From NCBI GenBank assembly GCA_019633985.1, contig JAHQWE010000005.1, forward strand, positions 1 to 64,000: a stretch of DNA of 64,000 bases. The letters are read 5' to 3'. The stretch comes from Acidiferrobacterales bacterium (lineage in GTDB: Bacteria > Pseudomonadota > Gammaproteobacteria > Arenicellales > Poriferihabitantaceae). The position numbers and the translations under genes are program-made. Positions 18,221-26,359 of this stretch are shown one piece after another. Numbering within the stretch: position 1 is the first letter of the stretch; every line of letters starts with the position of its first letter. Under the pieces are notes generated by a model, which saw only the letters and a program-made list of their open reading frames with translations, was not told the origin of the DNA and did not search any database.

Positions 18221-18937
18221 ATGAAACTGAAAGGCATTTTATTCGATAAGGATGGCACTTTACTGGATTTTAACGGTACCTGGTTGGCAGCCTACCGTGC
18301 AGCATCAGAAATCATCGCTGACTACAGCGGTGGAAAGCTGTCGGCAGAGGAGATTTTGATTCACGGTGGTTATGTGCCTGAAGAAAACCAGTGGAAGCCT
18401 GAATCTGTCCTTGCCGCTGGCAGCAGCCGGGAAATTCTTGCTAGCTGGAACAGCCTGCTCGACATACCGCTCGACCCGCCGGTTCTTAAGCGGATCGGTG
18501 AAGCGTTCCATATCGGTGCCAGTGGTCTTGTACCCGCGGTCGACCCCCTTTTCCCCTGTATGGCGCAGTTGAGAGAATCCGGTTTCGTACTAGGCATTGC
18601 GACCATGGATTCAGAGAAGGGCGCAATCCGTATGGCGGAGTCGATGGGGATTGCAAATCAATTTGATTTCATTTGTGGGGCAGATAGTGGTTTTGGAGAA
18701 AAACCAGACCCGGGTATGGTGCAAGCATTTGTTTCAGCAACCGGCATAGAGGCGGCTGCGGTGGTGATGGTTGGGGACAGCCCAAGAGATATTATGATGG
18801 GTATCAATGCTCGTGTAGGAATGTCCGTGGGTGTAACCAGTGGAGCCCATAGTCGCGAAGAGCTTCTTACACATACCGACCACGTACTTGATCATATTGG
18901 TTATTTGCACGATTATCTGCTGGGATTACAGGCGTAA
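18221..18937 (+). CDS. HAD-superfamily phosphatase (phosphoglycolate phosphatase-like)
   Basis: The 238-residue product carries the HAD motifs: FDKDGTLLDFNGTW (nucleophile Asp and acid/base Asp, motif I), GIATMDSEK (motif II region), a Lys in EKPDPGM (motif III) and VMVGDSPRDIMMG (motif IV). The helical cap between motifs I and II has the size of Gph-type subclass I enzymes. Phosphoglycolate is a plausible but unproven substrate. The order VOC-HAD-MsrB on one strand suggests a transcription unit. Confidence 0.85.
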   Translation: MKLKGILFDKDGTLLDFNGTWLAAYRAASEIIADYSGGKLSAEEILIHGGYVPEENQWKPESVLAAGSSREILASWNSLLDIPLDPPVLKRIGEAFHIGASGLVPAVDPLFPCMAQLRESGFVLGIATMDSEKGAIRMAESMGIANQFDFICGADSGFGEKPDPGMVQAFVSATGIEAAAVVMVGDSPRDIMMGINARVGMSVGVTSGAHSREELLTHTDHVLDHIGYLHDYLLGLQA

Positions 18938-18955
18938 AGCCACTATAGGGGAACT

Positions 18956-19465
18956 TTGAATCGACAAACAGAATCCCAAAATGGCAACCAATGGCATAAA
19001 TCAATGACAGAAAAACCACGCTACTCGCGACCTGATGACGCGATGATCCGGCAGATGCTGGATGACAATCAATTTCACGTTACCCAGAGAGAAGGAACGG
19101 AGCGACCGTTCGATAACGCGTATAATGACGAAAAAAGAGATGGTCTATTTGTCGATATCGTCAGCGGTGAACCTTTATTTAGTTCTCTGGACAAATTTGA
19201 TTCCGGTACGGGTTGGCCGAGTTTCACCCAACCGGTTGATCCGCAATACATTAAAACCAAAACAGATTTTAAGTTAATCCTTCCACGAACTGAGGTCAGA
19301 AGTGCCGTCGCGGATTCGCATCTGGGCCATGTATTCAAGGATGGACCAGCACCCACGGGGTTACGATATTGCATGAACTCTGCGGCGATGCGTTTTATTC
19401 CGAAAGACGAGTTAGAAACTGAGGGCTATGGAGAGTATCTCTCCTTGTTTGAGCAGAAAAACTGA
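18956..19465 (+). CDS. msrB: Methionine-R-sulfoxide reductase B, zinc-less single-Cys form
   Basis: MsrB reduces the R form of methionine sulfoxide in proteins. The fold is recognisable from [51 protein letters not shown], with the catalytic Cys in RYCMN. All four zinc cysteines of the E. coli enzyme are replaced (DIVSG and RSAVAD), and GCGWPSF is GTGWPSF, leaving one Cys in the whole protein. The TTG start at 18956 has AGGGGA just upstream; the ATG at 19004 is the alternative and would give 153 residues. Confidence 0.9.
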   Translation: MNRQTESQNGNQWHKSMTEKPRYSRPDDAMIRQMLDDNQFHVTQREGTERPFDNAYNDEKRDGLFVDIVSGEPLFSSLDKFDSGTGWPSFTQPVDPQYIKTKTDFKLILPRTEVRSAVADSHLGHVFKDGPAPTGLRYCMNSAAMRFIPKDELETEGYGEYLSLFEQKN

Positions 19466-19523
19466 GCCGGAACTAAAACTGGGTAGATACAGTCGGAATA
19501 AAAAATGACTCTACTTATGACCC

Positions 19524-20318
19524 ATGATTTCCAGTCTTTTCAGCGGTACTAACCGCTTTTCGATTCTCCCAGCAGCAGCGCTCTTCATCGCTGCTAATTT
19601 CACTTATGCAGGGGAGGTAAAGGTAACCAGCGCACCGACTATCACACCGGTTGTTGAGCTCTACACCTCGGAAGGCTGTAGTAGCTGTCCCCCTGCGGAT
19701 AAGTGGGTATCCAAGCTCGGCGACACCATCAACGCAGATTTCCATGCGGTACCATTGGCATTCCACGTCGACTATTGGAATCGGCTTGGTTGGCCAGACC
19801 CCTTCTCTAAAAAAGCCTATACCGAACGCCAAAAACAACTTGCGATCCAAAATCGCCAAAGCTCTATTTATACCCCCGAGTTTTTGGTGAGTGGAGAAGA
19901 AACCCGAGGCACCAATCGGGTCGTCAGAGCAATTGCCGAGGCGAATGAAGAACTGGCTCAGGTGATGATTACCTATGGTGTGCGCTCAGAGGACAACAGG
20001 TTGGTGGCAGAGATGCTGATAAATAACCCGGTTAAAGACGCGCCGCTTTTCCTGGTGATTTACGAAAACAATATTGTTCGAGAGATTGGAGCTGGCGAAA
20101 ACAAAGGCAGAACTTTGCATCATGATTTCGTTGTCAGACACTGGCAACAGGTAGATACCCTGCCGGTAGGAAGCTATGAAAAGGAGCATCTAATCGAAGT
20201 GGGGGACGACTGGAATCAAGAAAACCTTGGTTTCGCTGTTGTGGTACTTGACCCGAAAAATGGTGCCACCCTGCAGGCGCTGCGAACGCCTTTGGAATCC
20301 GTATTCACGAAAAGCTAG
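19524..20318 (+). CDS. Exported DUF1223 protein with thioredoxin-like fold
   Basis: The 264-residue product has a signal peptide (core about residues 13-27, probable cleavage after TYA) and then VVELYTSEGCSSCPPADKWV, the hallmark of DUF1223, where a CxxC sits at the end of the first thioredoxin strand. FHVDYWNRLGWPDPFS and the RQSSIYTPEFLVSG block are also family features. It is probably a periplasmic redox or chaperone-like protein; substrate is unknown. Its last 4 bases overlap the convergent antiporter gene. Confidence 0.85.
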   Translation: MISSLFSGTNRFSILPAAALFIAANFTYAGEVKVTSAPTITPVVELYTSEGCSSCPPADKWVSKLGDTINADFHAVPLAFHVDYWNRLGWPDPFSKKAYTERQKQLAIQNRQSSIYTPEFLVSGEETRGTNRVVRAIAEANEELAQVMITYGVRSEDNRLVAEMLINNPVKDAPLFLVIYENNIVREIGAGENKGRTLHHDFVVRHWQQVDTLPVGSYEKEHLIEVGDDWNQENLGFAVVVLDPKNGATLQALRTPLESVFTKS

Positions 20319-21484
20319 TCTCGCCTCAACCGGTCGTTTAAAGCAATCGGGGTTGGATATTTCAGCACGATATACCAGGCGGAAAAAATGAAGCTGATAA
20401 ATGTTGCGAGCTGAATCAAAGTAGCAGCTTGATCCGAGATCAAGCTGTGACTGATCGCAACGAATACGATCAATAGTGAGAATTCACTTAGCTGCCCAAG
20501 CCTTACTCCTGTTTCCCAGGCGAGCTGATTGCTTTCTGATTGACCTACCAGTGCATATCGAAAGACCACGGGTTTTAATATGAGTAACCCGGCTCCCAGT
20601 ATGATTGCTGGGAAAATGACTTCGGGGGCGGCGCTGATATCGAAACCAGCTCCCAATCCGAAGAAAAACATTACCAGGAAGAAATCCCTCAGCGGTTTTA
20701 GACTTTCGGCAATGAATAGAGCCATCGGGCTTGTAGCGATGGTAATTCCCGCAATAAAAGCGCCGATTTCATAAGATAGTCCTAGAGATACCGCGAGCTG
20801 GGCAATTCCAAGACACCATCCGATAGATAGAAGAAATACATACTCTTGAATGCGATCGAATCGACGGAAAAGGGGCAGCAATACCCACCGTTGTCCAAAC
20901 CAGGCAGCGGCACAAACCACAGGCAGACTTACCAACAACAAAATAACTTCGAATAGGGGCAAGCCTTCTTTACCCAGACCCTGCAAGACAAGAAGTGTGA
21001 CAATGGCGATTAAATCCTGCAGCAGCAAAACGCTGATAATCACTTCTCCAGTATGTTTATGGTGCAGCACGGTGGTTGGCAATAGCTTGAGACCAACAAT
21101 GGTGCTTGAAAAGGAACAGGCGATGCCAATGAGTAAAATATCTGACCAGGAAAACCCGAATGCCCACGCCAGTAAACCTGCTGCACTGCTAAATACCAGG
21201 GAACAAAAAACAGTGACCAGGGTCGTTTCTTTCAATAAATGCAGCAGTTTTTGTGGGGACAAATTCAAACCCAGCAAAAATAGAAGAAAAATAATCCCAA
21301 TTTCTGCAATATCCTGTATCAATGCTGCATCGGTGACCAGTTTTAATCCCCAAGGTCCCAGCAAAACACCGAGAACAAGATAAGCGATGAGCATCGCTTG
21401 CCGCATGTATAACGCCAGCGTCGCCAGTAGCGCGGCACCCGAAAAAATCAAGAATATCGAAAAAACAACGGAGTGATCTTGCAT
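20315..21484 (-). CDS. Kef-type monovalent cation:proton antiporter (membrane domain only)
   Basis: From the ATG at 21484 the protein has 389 residues and 11-13 transmembrane helices of the CPA2/Na_H_exchanger fold. GVLLGPWGLKLV, ISVLLLQDLIAIVTLLVL (the family's QD motif in a broken helix) and FIAGITIATSPM are diagnostic. KefB/KefC continue with a cytosolic RCK/TrkA-N domain for glutathione gating; here the protein ends after the membrane part, so gating differs or relies on another subunit. Confidence 0.85.
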   Translation of the reverse strand: MQDHSVVFSIFLIFSGAALLATLALYMRQAMLIAYLVLGVLLGPWGLKLVTDAALIQDIAEIGIIFLLFLLGLNLSPQKLLHLLKETTLVTVFCSLVFSSAAGLLAWAFGFSWSDILLIGIACSFSSTIVGLKLLPTTVLHHKHTGEVIISVLLLQDLIAIVTLLVLQGLGKEGLPLFEVILLLVSLPVVCAAAWFGQRWVLLPLFRRFDRIQEYVFLLSIGWCLGIAQLAVSLGLSYEIGAFIAGITIATSPMALFIAESLKPLRDFFLVMFFFGLGAGFDISAAPEVIFPAIILGAGLLILKPVVFRYALVGQSESNQLAWETGVRLGQLSEFSLLIVFVAISHSLISDQAATLIQLATFISFIFSAWYIVLKYPTPIALNDRLRRD

Positions 21485-21588
21485 CAATAAAACATTATAT
21501 CTAGGCGAAAGTGTTTTGACTGCCAAAAGGTGACAAGCGATGAACGTGGCTTACAATATCATGCTCTTAACACTGGTTCGACAAACCG

Positions 21589-22077
21589 ATGGCTGACGCA
21601 AACAACTTGACCCACTTCGACGAAAAGGGTCATGTACATATGGTAGATGTGGGAGAAAAAACAGTTACCCGCCGACGCGCGGTGACGGAAGGCTGGATTG
21701 TGATGCAACCGGAAACGCTGGCAATGATCAAACAGGGCGATCATAAAAAAGGGGATGTTCTCTCGGTCGCGCGAATCGCCGGTATCATGGCCGCCAAAAA
21801 AACCGCAGAACTCATACCGCTCTGCCACCCTTTGATGTTGACTCGCGTTACTGTCGACATGGAAATTGAAGAGGCAACCAATTCGATTCGTTGCGAGGTT
21901 TCTGCAGAAACCGCGGAAAGAACAGGAGTAGAAATGGAAGCATTGACCGGGCTACAGGTGGCGTTGTTGACGATCTACGATATGTGTAAAGCCGTAGATC
22001 GGGGGATGGAAATTAAAGATGTACGCTTGATACACAAATCAGGGGGTAAATCAGGCGAATGGAACCGTGAAACCTGA
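21589..22077 (+). CDS. moaC: Cyclic pyranopterin monophosphate synthase MoaC
   Basis: MoaC converts the MoaA product to cyclic pyranopterin monophosphate in molybdenum cofactor biosynthesis. The 162-residue protein has the full set of family blocks: [36 protein letters not shown] and [27 protein letters not shown], including active-site Lys, His and Asp residues. It is followed 12 bases later by moeA, so the pair forms a small Moco operon. Confidence 0.97.
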   Translation: MADANNLTHFDEKGHVHMVDVGEKTVTRRRAVTEGWIVMQPETLAMIKQGDHKKGDVLSVARIAGIMAAKKTAELIPLCHPLMLTRVTVDMEIEEATNSIRCEVSAETAERTGVEMEALTGLQVALLTIYDMCKAVDRGMEIKDVRLIHKSGGKSGEWNRET

Positions 22078-22089
22078 TCGGAGAGAAAC

Positions 22090-23355
22090 ATGAGTAAGAG
22101 TGCCGCCAATACCCAAGACATCAGTTGTGACTTCGATCCTGGGTCAATTTCAGCCGATGAGGCATTGCGCAGGATACTGGCCGATATCACCCCGATTCAT
22201 CAAACTGAATCGATCTCGCTTCGCACTGCTTTAGGCAGGGTAACTGCGATTGATGTCAAAAGCCGGGTTAACGTGCCTAACCATACCAATTCTGCAATGG
22301 ATGGTTATGCGCTAAAAGGAGATGCCCTGCCTTCTGAGGACACAGCGACATTTAAGGTAGCGGGAATCTCTTTTGCAGGCAAACCTTTCCGCGGTGGTGT
22401 CAGAAGTGGCGAATGTATTCGTATCATGACCGGCGCGGTGATGCCCGAGGGTTGCGATACGGTGGTTACTCAAGAAAGAGTTTCCAGAGAGGGCGATTCG
22501 GTCACAATCTCTGAGGGAGAATCGGCGGGTGCCAACGTTCGTCAGGCCGGTGAAGATCTTGCTCCGGGTGATGTGGCGATTGCGGCAGGGACACGAATTG
22601 GTCCGGCTCATCTCGGGCTGGCGGCATCTCTGGGGTTCTCTGAACTGCCCGTTCTTCGCCGGCCTCGCGTTGCCTTCTTCTCCACTGGTGACGAGCTGCG
22701 ATCGGTTGGTGAAGTGCTTGAAACCGGCGACCTCTATGATTCCAATCGATACACTCTGTTCGGCATGCTGAGCGAAGACAATGTGGAATTGGTCGATCTC
22801 GGTATTGTGCGAGACGACCCCAATGCTATTCGACAAGGTTTCGAAGATGCCGCGGATTGCGCGGATGTGGTGATCACGTCGGCGGGAGCATCTGTGGGAG
22901 ATGCGGACTATGTCAAACAGACGTTGGACGCCATAGGCGCAGTCAACTTTTGGAAAGTCGCCATTAAGCCAGGACGACCTCTGTCTTTTGGAAATGTGAA
23001 AGGAAGTCTATTCTTTGGATTACCCGGTAACCCGGTATCCGTCATGGTGACATATCAAATCTTTGTACGCGAAGCGATTCGGAGGTTGTCAGGAGAGCGT
23101 GATGCACCGGTTTTAAAGCTGCAGGTGCCGTTAGCTTCCAACTTGCGAAAACGACCGGGCCGAGTGGAATACCAGCGCGGTGTTTTGAGTAAAGATGATG
23201 CGGGGAATACGGTGGTCAGTTCGACGGGCGAACAGGGCTCTGGAATTTTGCATTCGATGAGTGTGGCGAACTGCTTTATCATTTTGCCAGCGGAGAGCGA
23301 TGGTGCTCAACCGGGTGAGTTGGTGCAGGTGCAACCATTTAGTCAGTTTACCTAG
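22090..23355 (+). CDS. moeA: Molybdopterin molybdenumtransferase MoeA
   Basis: MoeA inserts molybdate into adenylylated molybdopterin. The 421-residue protein has the expected four-domain order, with VNVPNHTNSAMDGYALKG near residue 65, RIMTGAVMPEG, the MoCF-like domain with FFSTGDEL, ITSAGASVGDADYVK, VAIKPGRPLSFG and FFGLPGNPVS, and the C-terminal beta domain with GSGILHSMSVANCFIILP. It is preceded by a GGAGAGAAAC ribosome-binding site and coupled to moaC. Confidence 0.97.
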   Translation: MSKSAANTQDISCDFDPGSISADEALRRILADITPIHQTESISLRTALGRVTAIDVKSRVNVPNHTNSAMDGYALKGDALPSEDTATFKVAGISFAGKPFRGGVRSGECIRIMTGAVMPEGCDTVVTQERVSREGDSVTISEGESAGANVRQAGEDLAPGDVAIAAGTRIGPAHLGLAASLGFSELPVLRRPRVAFFSTGDELRSVGEVLETGDLYDSNRYTLFGMLSEDNVELVDLGIVRDDPNAIRQGFEDAADCADVVITSAGASVGDADYVKQTLDAIGAVNFWKVAIKPGRPLSFGNVKGSLFFGLPGNPVSVMVTYQIFVREAIRRLSGERDAPVLKLQVPLASNLRKRPGRVEYQRGVLSKDDAGNTVVSSTGEQGSGILHSMSVANCFIILPAESDGAQPGELVQVQPFSQFT

Positions 23356-23482
23356 GATTTGATTTGTCCGTGATTGGTCCGCAAACCACTATTTACAACG
23401 ATGTGCGCGCCGCTGGGGTAACGAGCTATTGCCATGATCTGTTTCTATTCGACCAACTGATTTGGTTATTAGAGCCTTTGTA

Positions 23483-24085
23483 ATGAATTCTGACATTGAG
23501 CGCTGGAACGAGCGTTATGCAAATGGGGATGGCGTGGTTGAAGCGAAGCCTGAGCCAGAATGGCTATCGCAGCCAGCGGAATCGATCTTTCGCAACCTAG
23601 CTAGACGCCAACATTCCGTCGGTTTGGATATTGCCTGCGGCAAAGGCGCCGCTAGCCTGTATCTCGCTTCTCTTGGCTATTACATGGTGGCGGTAGATGG
23701 CGCCATTGAGGGGCTGCGAATTTGTCAGGCTGAGTCAAGATCGCAATCGCTCCCTGTGCATTCGGTCGTAATGGATCTGGAACGGGCAACGTTTAAACAG
23801 GGCGCATTTGATCTCATCACAGTGGTGCGATACCTCAATCGTTCCCTATACCCCAATATGGTCGAGGCTTTGGCGCCGGGAGGTTTTCTGTTTTATAAAA
23901 CATTTAATGTTGATCACCTGAAGACAAAACCTGGTTTCAATCCGGACTATGTTCTTCAGCCTGGGGAACTAGAAAGCGCGTTTTCCGGATTGAAGATTGT
24001 GGAATCCGGGGGCGTCAATGGATGCAGTTTTATCCTCGCTAAAAGCGTTAAGTTCGATTCTGTCCTTGAGAGCGCTAATCGCTGA
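23483..24085 (+). CDS. Class I SAM-dependent methyltransferase
   Basis: The 200-residue product starts with IERWNERYANGDGVVEAKPEPEWL, typical of TehB/thiopurine-methyltransferase-like enzymes, then has the SAM-binding motif GLDIACGKGAASLYLASLG with acidic VAVDGA at the end of strand 2. The remaining strands follow the Rossmann pattern, and ALAPGGFLFYKTF is the post-III element. Substrate is unknown. The last 11 bases overlap the convergent LEA-like gene. Confidence 0.82.
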   Translation: MNSDIERWNERYANGDGVVEAKPEPEWLSQPAESIFRNLARRQHSVGLDIACGKGAASLYLASLGYYMVAVDGAIEGLRICQAESRSQSLPVHSVVMDLERATFKQGAFDLITVVRYLNRSLYPNMVEALAPGGFLFYKTFNVDHLKTKPGFNPDYVLQPGELESAFSGLKIVESGGVNGCSFILAKSVKFDSVLESANR

Positions 24086-24527
24086 TGCTTTTGTCCGAAA
24101 CAGGGGCTTCTGAATCCCCCCCTTTCACAACGTTGGAGATAACCGCCCCTGCTTTCGCGGCTTTTTCACCAGTAAACTCCACAGCCGTCTTGGTCGCCTT
24201 TTTGGTTGCATCCCAGGCTTTTGAGGATTCTTTAGTCACCACTTCTGCACCTTTTGCGACGCCGGTTTTGCTGGCTTCCAGGATCTTGCTCCCCTGCACC
24301 TTAGAGTACTCCGCTGCACTGCTTGCTGCTTCACCGGTTTTCTTTTTGGTTTCTTGCCATAAGGTAGAAGCATCTTTTTCACCAGCTGGTTTCGAAACTT
24401 CAATTTCTTCAACCTGAACCTTGGGGGTCTCATCACTAAAAGCTTGTGTGGACAACGCGCTGGTGAGAATCACCAATAGCGCGCAGGATAATCTTGTGAT
24501 TCGAGAATGAATGCTGAAATGAATCAT
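24075..24527 (-). CDS. Secreted LEA-like helical repeat protein
   Basis: From the ATG at 24527 the product has 150 residues, with a signal peptide (hydrophobic core about residues 13-25, cleavage likely after TQA). The mature part is highly charged, lacks Cys and aromatic core residues, and repeats roughly 11-residue units of the form TKKxTGEAA..., SKAWDATKKATKTA and EFTGEKAAKAGA. This resembles group 3 LEA proteins, which protect against drying or freezing. Function here is inference. The gene is convergent with a methyltransferase and divergent from an SDR gene. Confidence 0.65.
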   Translation of the reverse strand: MIHFSIHSRITRLSCALLVILTSALSTQAFSDETPKVQVEEIEVSKPAGEKDASTLWQETKKKTGEAASSAAEYSKVQGSKILEASKTGVAKGAEVVTKESSKAWDATKKATKTAVEFTGEKAAKAGAVISNVVKGGDSEAPVSDKSISD

Positions 24528-24595
24528 TGAAATCGGAATGTGTAGGGTGAGCAGGAAAGTATAAACTGCAGGTGTGAATGAATAATGAACGATAG

Positions 24596-25369
24596 ATGAA
24601 CGAAATAAACTGTAGGTTGGTAGAGAATCCAGTGCTGATAGTAACTGGAGGCGGTCGTGGGATTGGCGCTTCCGTTTGTAGAATGGCAATAGCCCGGGGA
24701 TACACGGTGGTTTTCAGTTATCTGCATAATAAGGAAGCCGCCAGTGAACTGGAGCAGGTGTTACAAGCCGAAGGGGGAGAATGTCTCGCGATACGGAGCG
24801 ACGTGGCAGTTGAAAAAGACGTAGTCAACTTGTTTGAAATCGCGGAGAGTACTTTCGGTCCAGTTCGGGCATTGGTCAATAATGCCGGTGTGCTGGAAAC
24901 ACAAATGCCTCTAGTTGAAATGACAGCAGAGCGGATTGATCGGGTAATAGCCACCAACGTTCGCGGCAGTCTCTTGTGTGCCAGGGAAGCGGTCAGACGA
25001 ATGGCAGTAAGCCGCGGTGGATCTGGCGGGAGCATCGTCAATCTTTCTTCGAGGGCAGCGGTGTTGGGCGCTGCGAATGAATACATTGATTACGCTGTTT
25101 CCAAAGGGGCTATCGATACGCTGACGATTGGGCTTTCCCGTGAGGTTGGAAGCGAGGGAATTCGGGTAAACGCAGTGAGACCCGGTTTAATCGATACGGA
25201 CATTCACACTTCCGGGGGCGAACCCGGACGAGTAGCGAGACTATGTGCTTCCGTACCGATGGGTCGTGGTGGTAGTGCGGAAGAAGTAGCGGAAACCATC
25301 ATGTGGTTGTTGTCTGAACAGTCGTCTTACTGCAATGGAGCGTTATTAGACGTGAGCGGAGGCCGCTGA
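24596..25369 (+). CDS. SDR-family oxidoreductase (YgfF-like)
   Basis: The 257-residue protein is a classical short-chain dehydrogenase: VTGGGRGIGASV (cofactor loop), LVNNAGVLETQ, catalytic Ser in IVNLSSRAAV, YIDYAVSKGAID (Tyr and Lys), and the C-terminal LLDVSGGR. The SGGEPGRVARL segment after VRPGLIDTDIH is characteristic of the E. coli YgfF group, whose substrate is not known to me. The ATG at 24596 leaves a 12-residue extension before the first strand; a GTG inside it is an alternative start. Confidence 0.85.
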   Translation: MNEINCRLVENPVLIVTGGGRGIGASVCRMAIARGYTVVFSYLHNKEAASELEQVLQAEGGECLAIRSDVAVEKDVVNLFEIAESTFGPVRALVNNAGVLETQMPLVEMTAERIDRVIATNVRGSLLCAREAVRRMAVSRGGSGGSIVNLSSRAAVLGAANEYIDYAVSKGAIDTLTIGLSREVGSEGIRVNAVRPGLIDTDIHTSGGEPGRVARLCASVPMGRGGSAEEVAETIMWLLSEQSSYCNGALLDVSGGR

Positions 25370-25455
25370 ATTTGTTATAGTACGGGTTTGCCGGGTAGGG
25401 ACGGTAAAGCTGGTAATCGATAAAACCAAAAATCATACTGACCAAATTCACAAAT

Positions 25456-26289
25456 ATGGGGTTGAAGATGGAGTCAACGAAAAACGAAATGCCTACGCTT
25501 TATTATGCACATGACCCTATGTGCAGTTGGTGCTGGGGGTTTTCACCCGCATGGCATCTACTCAAAAAATCGGTGCTGCATAAGTACGCATCGAGACTGG
25601 AGGTAGTTGAGCTGCTAGGCGGGCTTGCCCCTGATACTGATGCGCCCATGCCGGCGTCTATGCGCCAACACCTGAGAGATACCTGGTTGGAAATAAAAAA
25701 ACGAATACCAGGAACAGAATTTAATTTTGATTTCTGGACGGTCTGTGAACCCAAGCGTTCGACCTGGCCCGCGTGTCGCGCTGTCATTGCTGCCCGCGGA
25801 CAAGGTACCGATCGCGCTGATGCCGAGCAGAAGCAGGATGCCATGACAAAGGCGATCCAAAAGGCCTACTATCTGGATGCACGCAACCCATCCAGCATTC
25901 TCACACTGGTGGCTATTGCCGAAGAGATTGGTCTGGATAAGGATCGGTTTACGATGGAGTTACAGAGTGACGCACTCCGTCAAATCCATCAGGAAGAAAT
26001 GATGAAAGTCCGGCAGTTAGGCGTTCAGGGTTTTCCGAGCCTGGTGATGGTAATTGATCAGGTCGCACATCGAGTATTGCTGGATTACTCCGGATTGGAA
26101 AAGACGCTGCATCACATTGAGCGATTGATGAAAACCACAGAACCAGCGGGAGAATGGAACGAGGATGTCGATAAAGAGAATAAAGTGAATAAGCAGCCCG
26201 AGTCAGCGGATCCAGTCGCCCTCGAAAAGGAGGATAATTCCACTACTTCATCCGCAGCCGCCTCAACAGCTGTCGCAATGAATGGTTGA
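25456..26289 (+). CDS. DsbA-family (FrnE-like) oxidoreductase with polar tail
   Basis: The 277-residue cytoplasmic protein has DPMCSWCWGFSPAW at its start, the CxxC of FrnE-like thioredoxin-fold proteins, an inserted helical domain, and VQGFPSLVMVI with the cis-Pro loop. No signal peptide is present. The last 45 residues are low-complexity and charged, rich in Ser, Thr, Ala and Glu, and probably disordered. An ATG at 25468, preceded by GGGGTTGAAG, is an alternative start. FrnE proteins act in oxidative stress; the physiological substrate is unknown. Confidence 0.82.
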   Translation: MGLKMESTKNEMPTLYYAHDPMCSWCWGFSPAWHLLKKSVLHKYASRLEVVELLGGLAPDTDAPMPASMRQHLRDTWLEIKKRIPGTEFNFDFWTVCEPKRSTWPACRAVIAARGQGTDRADAEQKQDAMTKAIQKAYYLDARNPSSILTLVAIAEEIGLDKDRFTMELQSDALRQIHQEEMMKVRQLGVQGFPSLVMVIDQVAHRVLLDYSGLEKTLHHIERLMKTTEPAGEWNEDVDKENKVNKQPESADPVALEKEDNSTTSSAAASTAVAMNG

Positions 26290-26359
26290 CGACTCCCTGG
26301 CACTGACCTTCTGGCACTCGACGAGCAGGTAGGTAGTACGAGGATTTCTCTAGAGCGTC

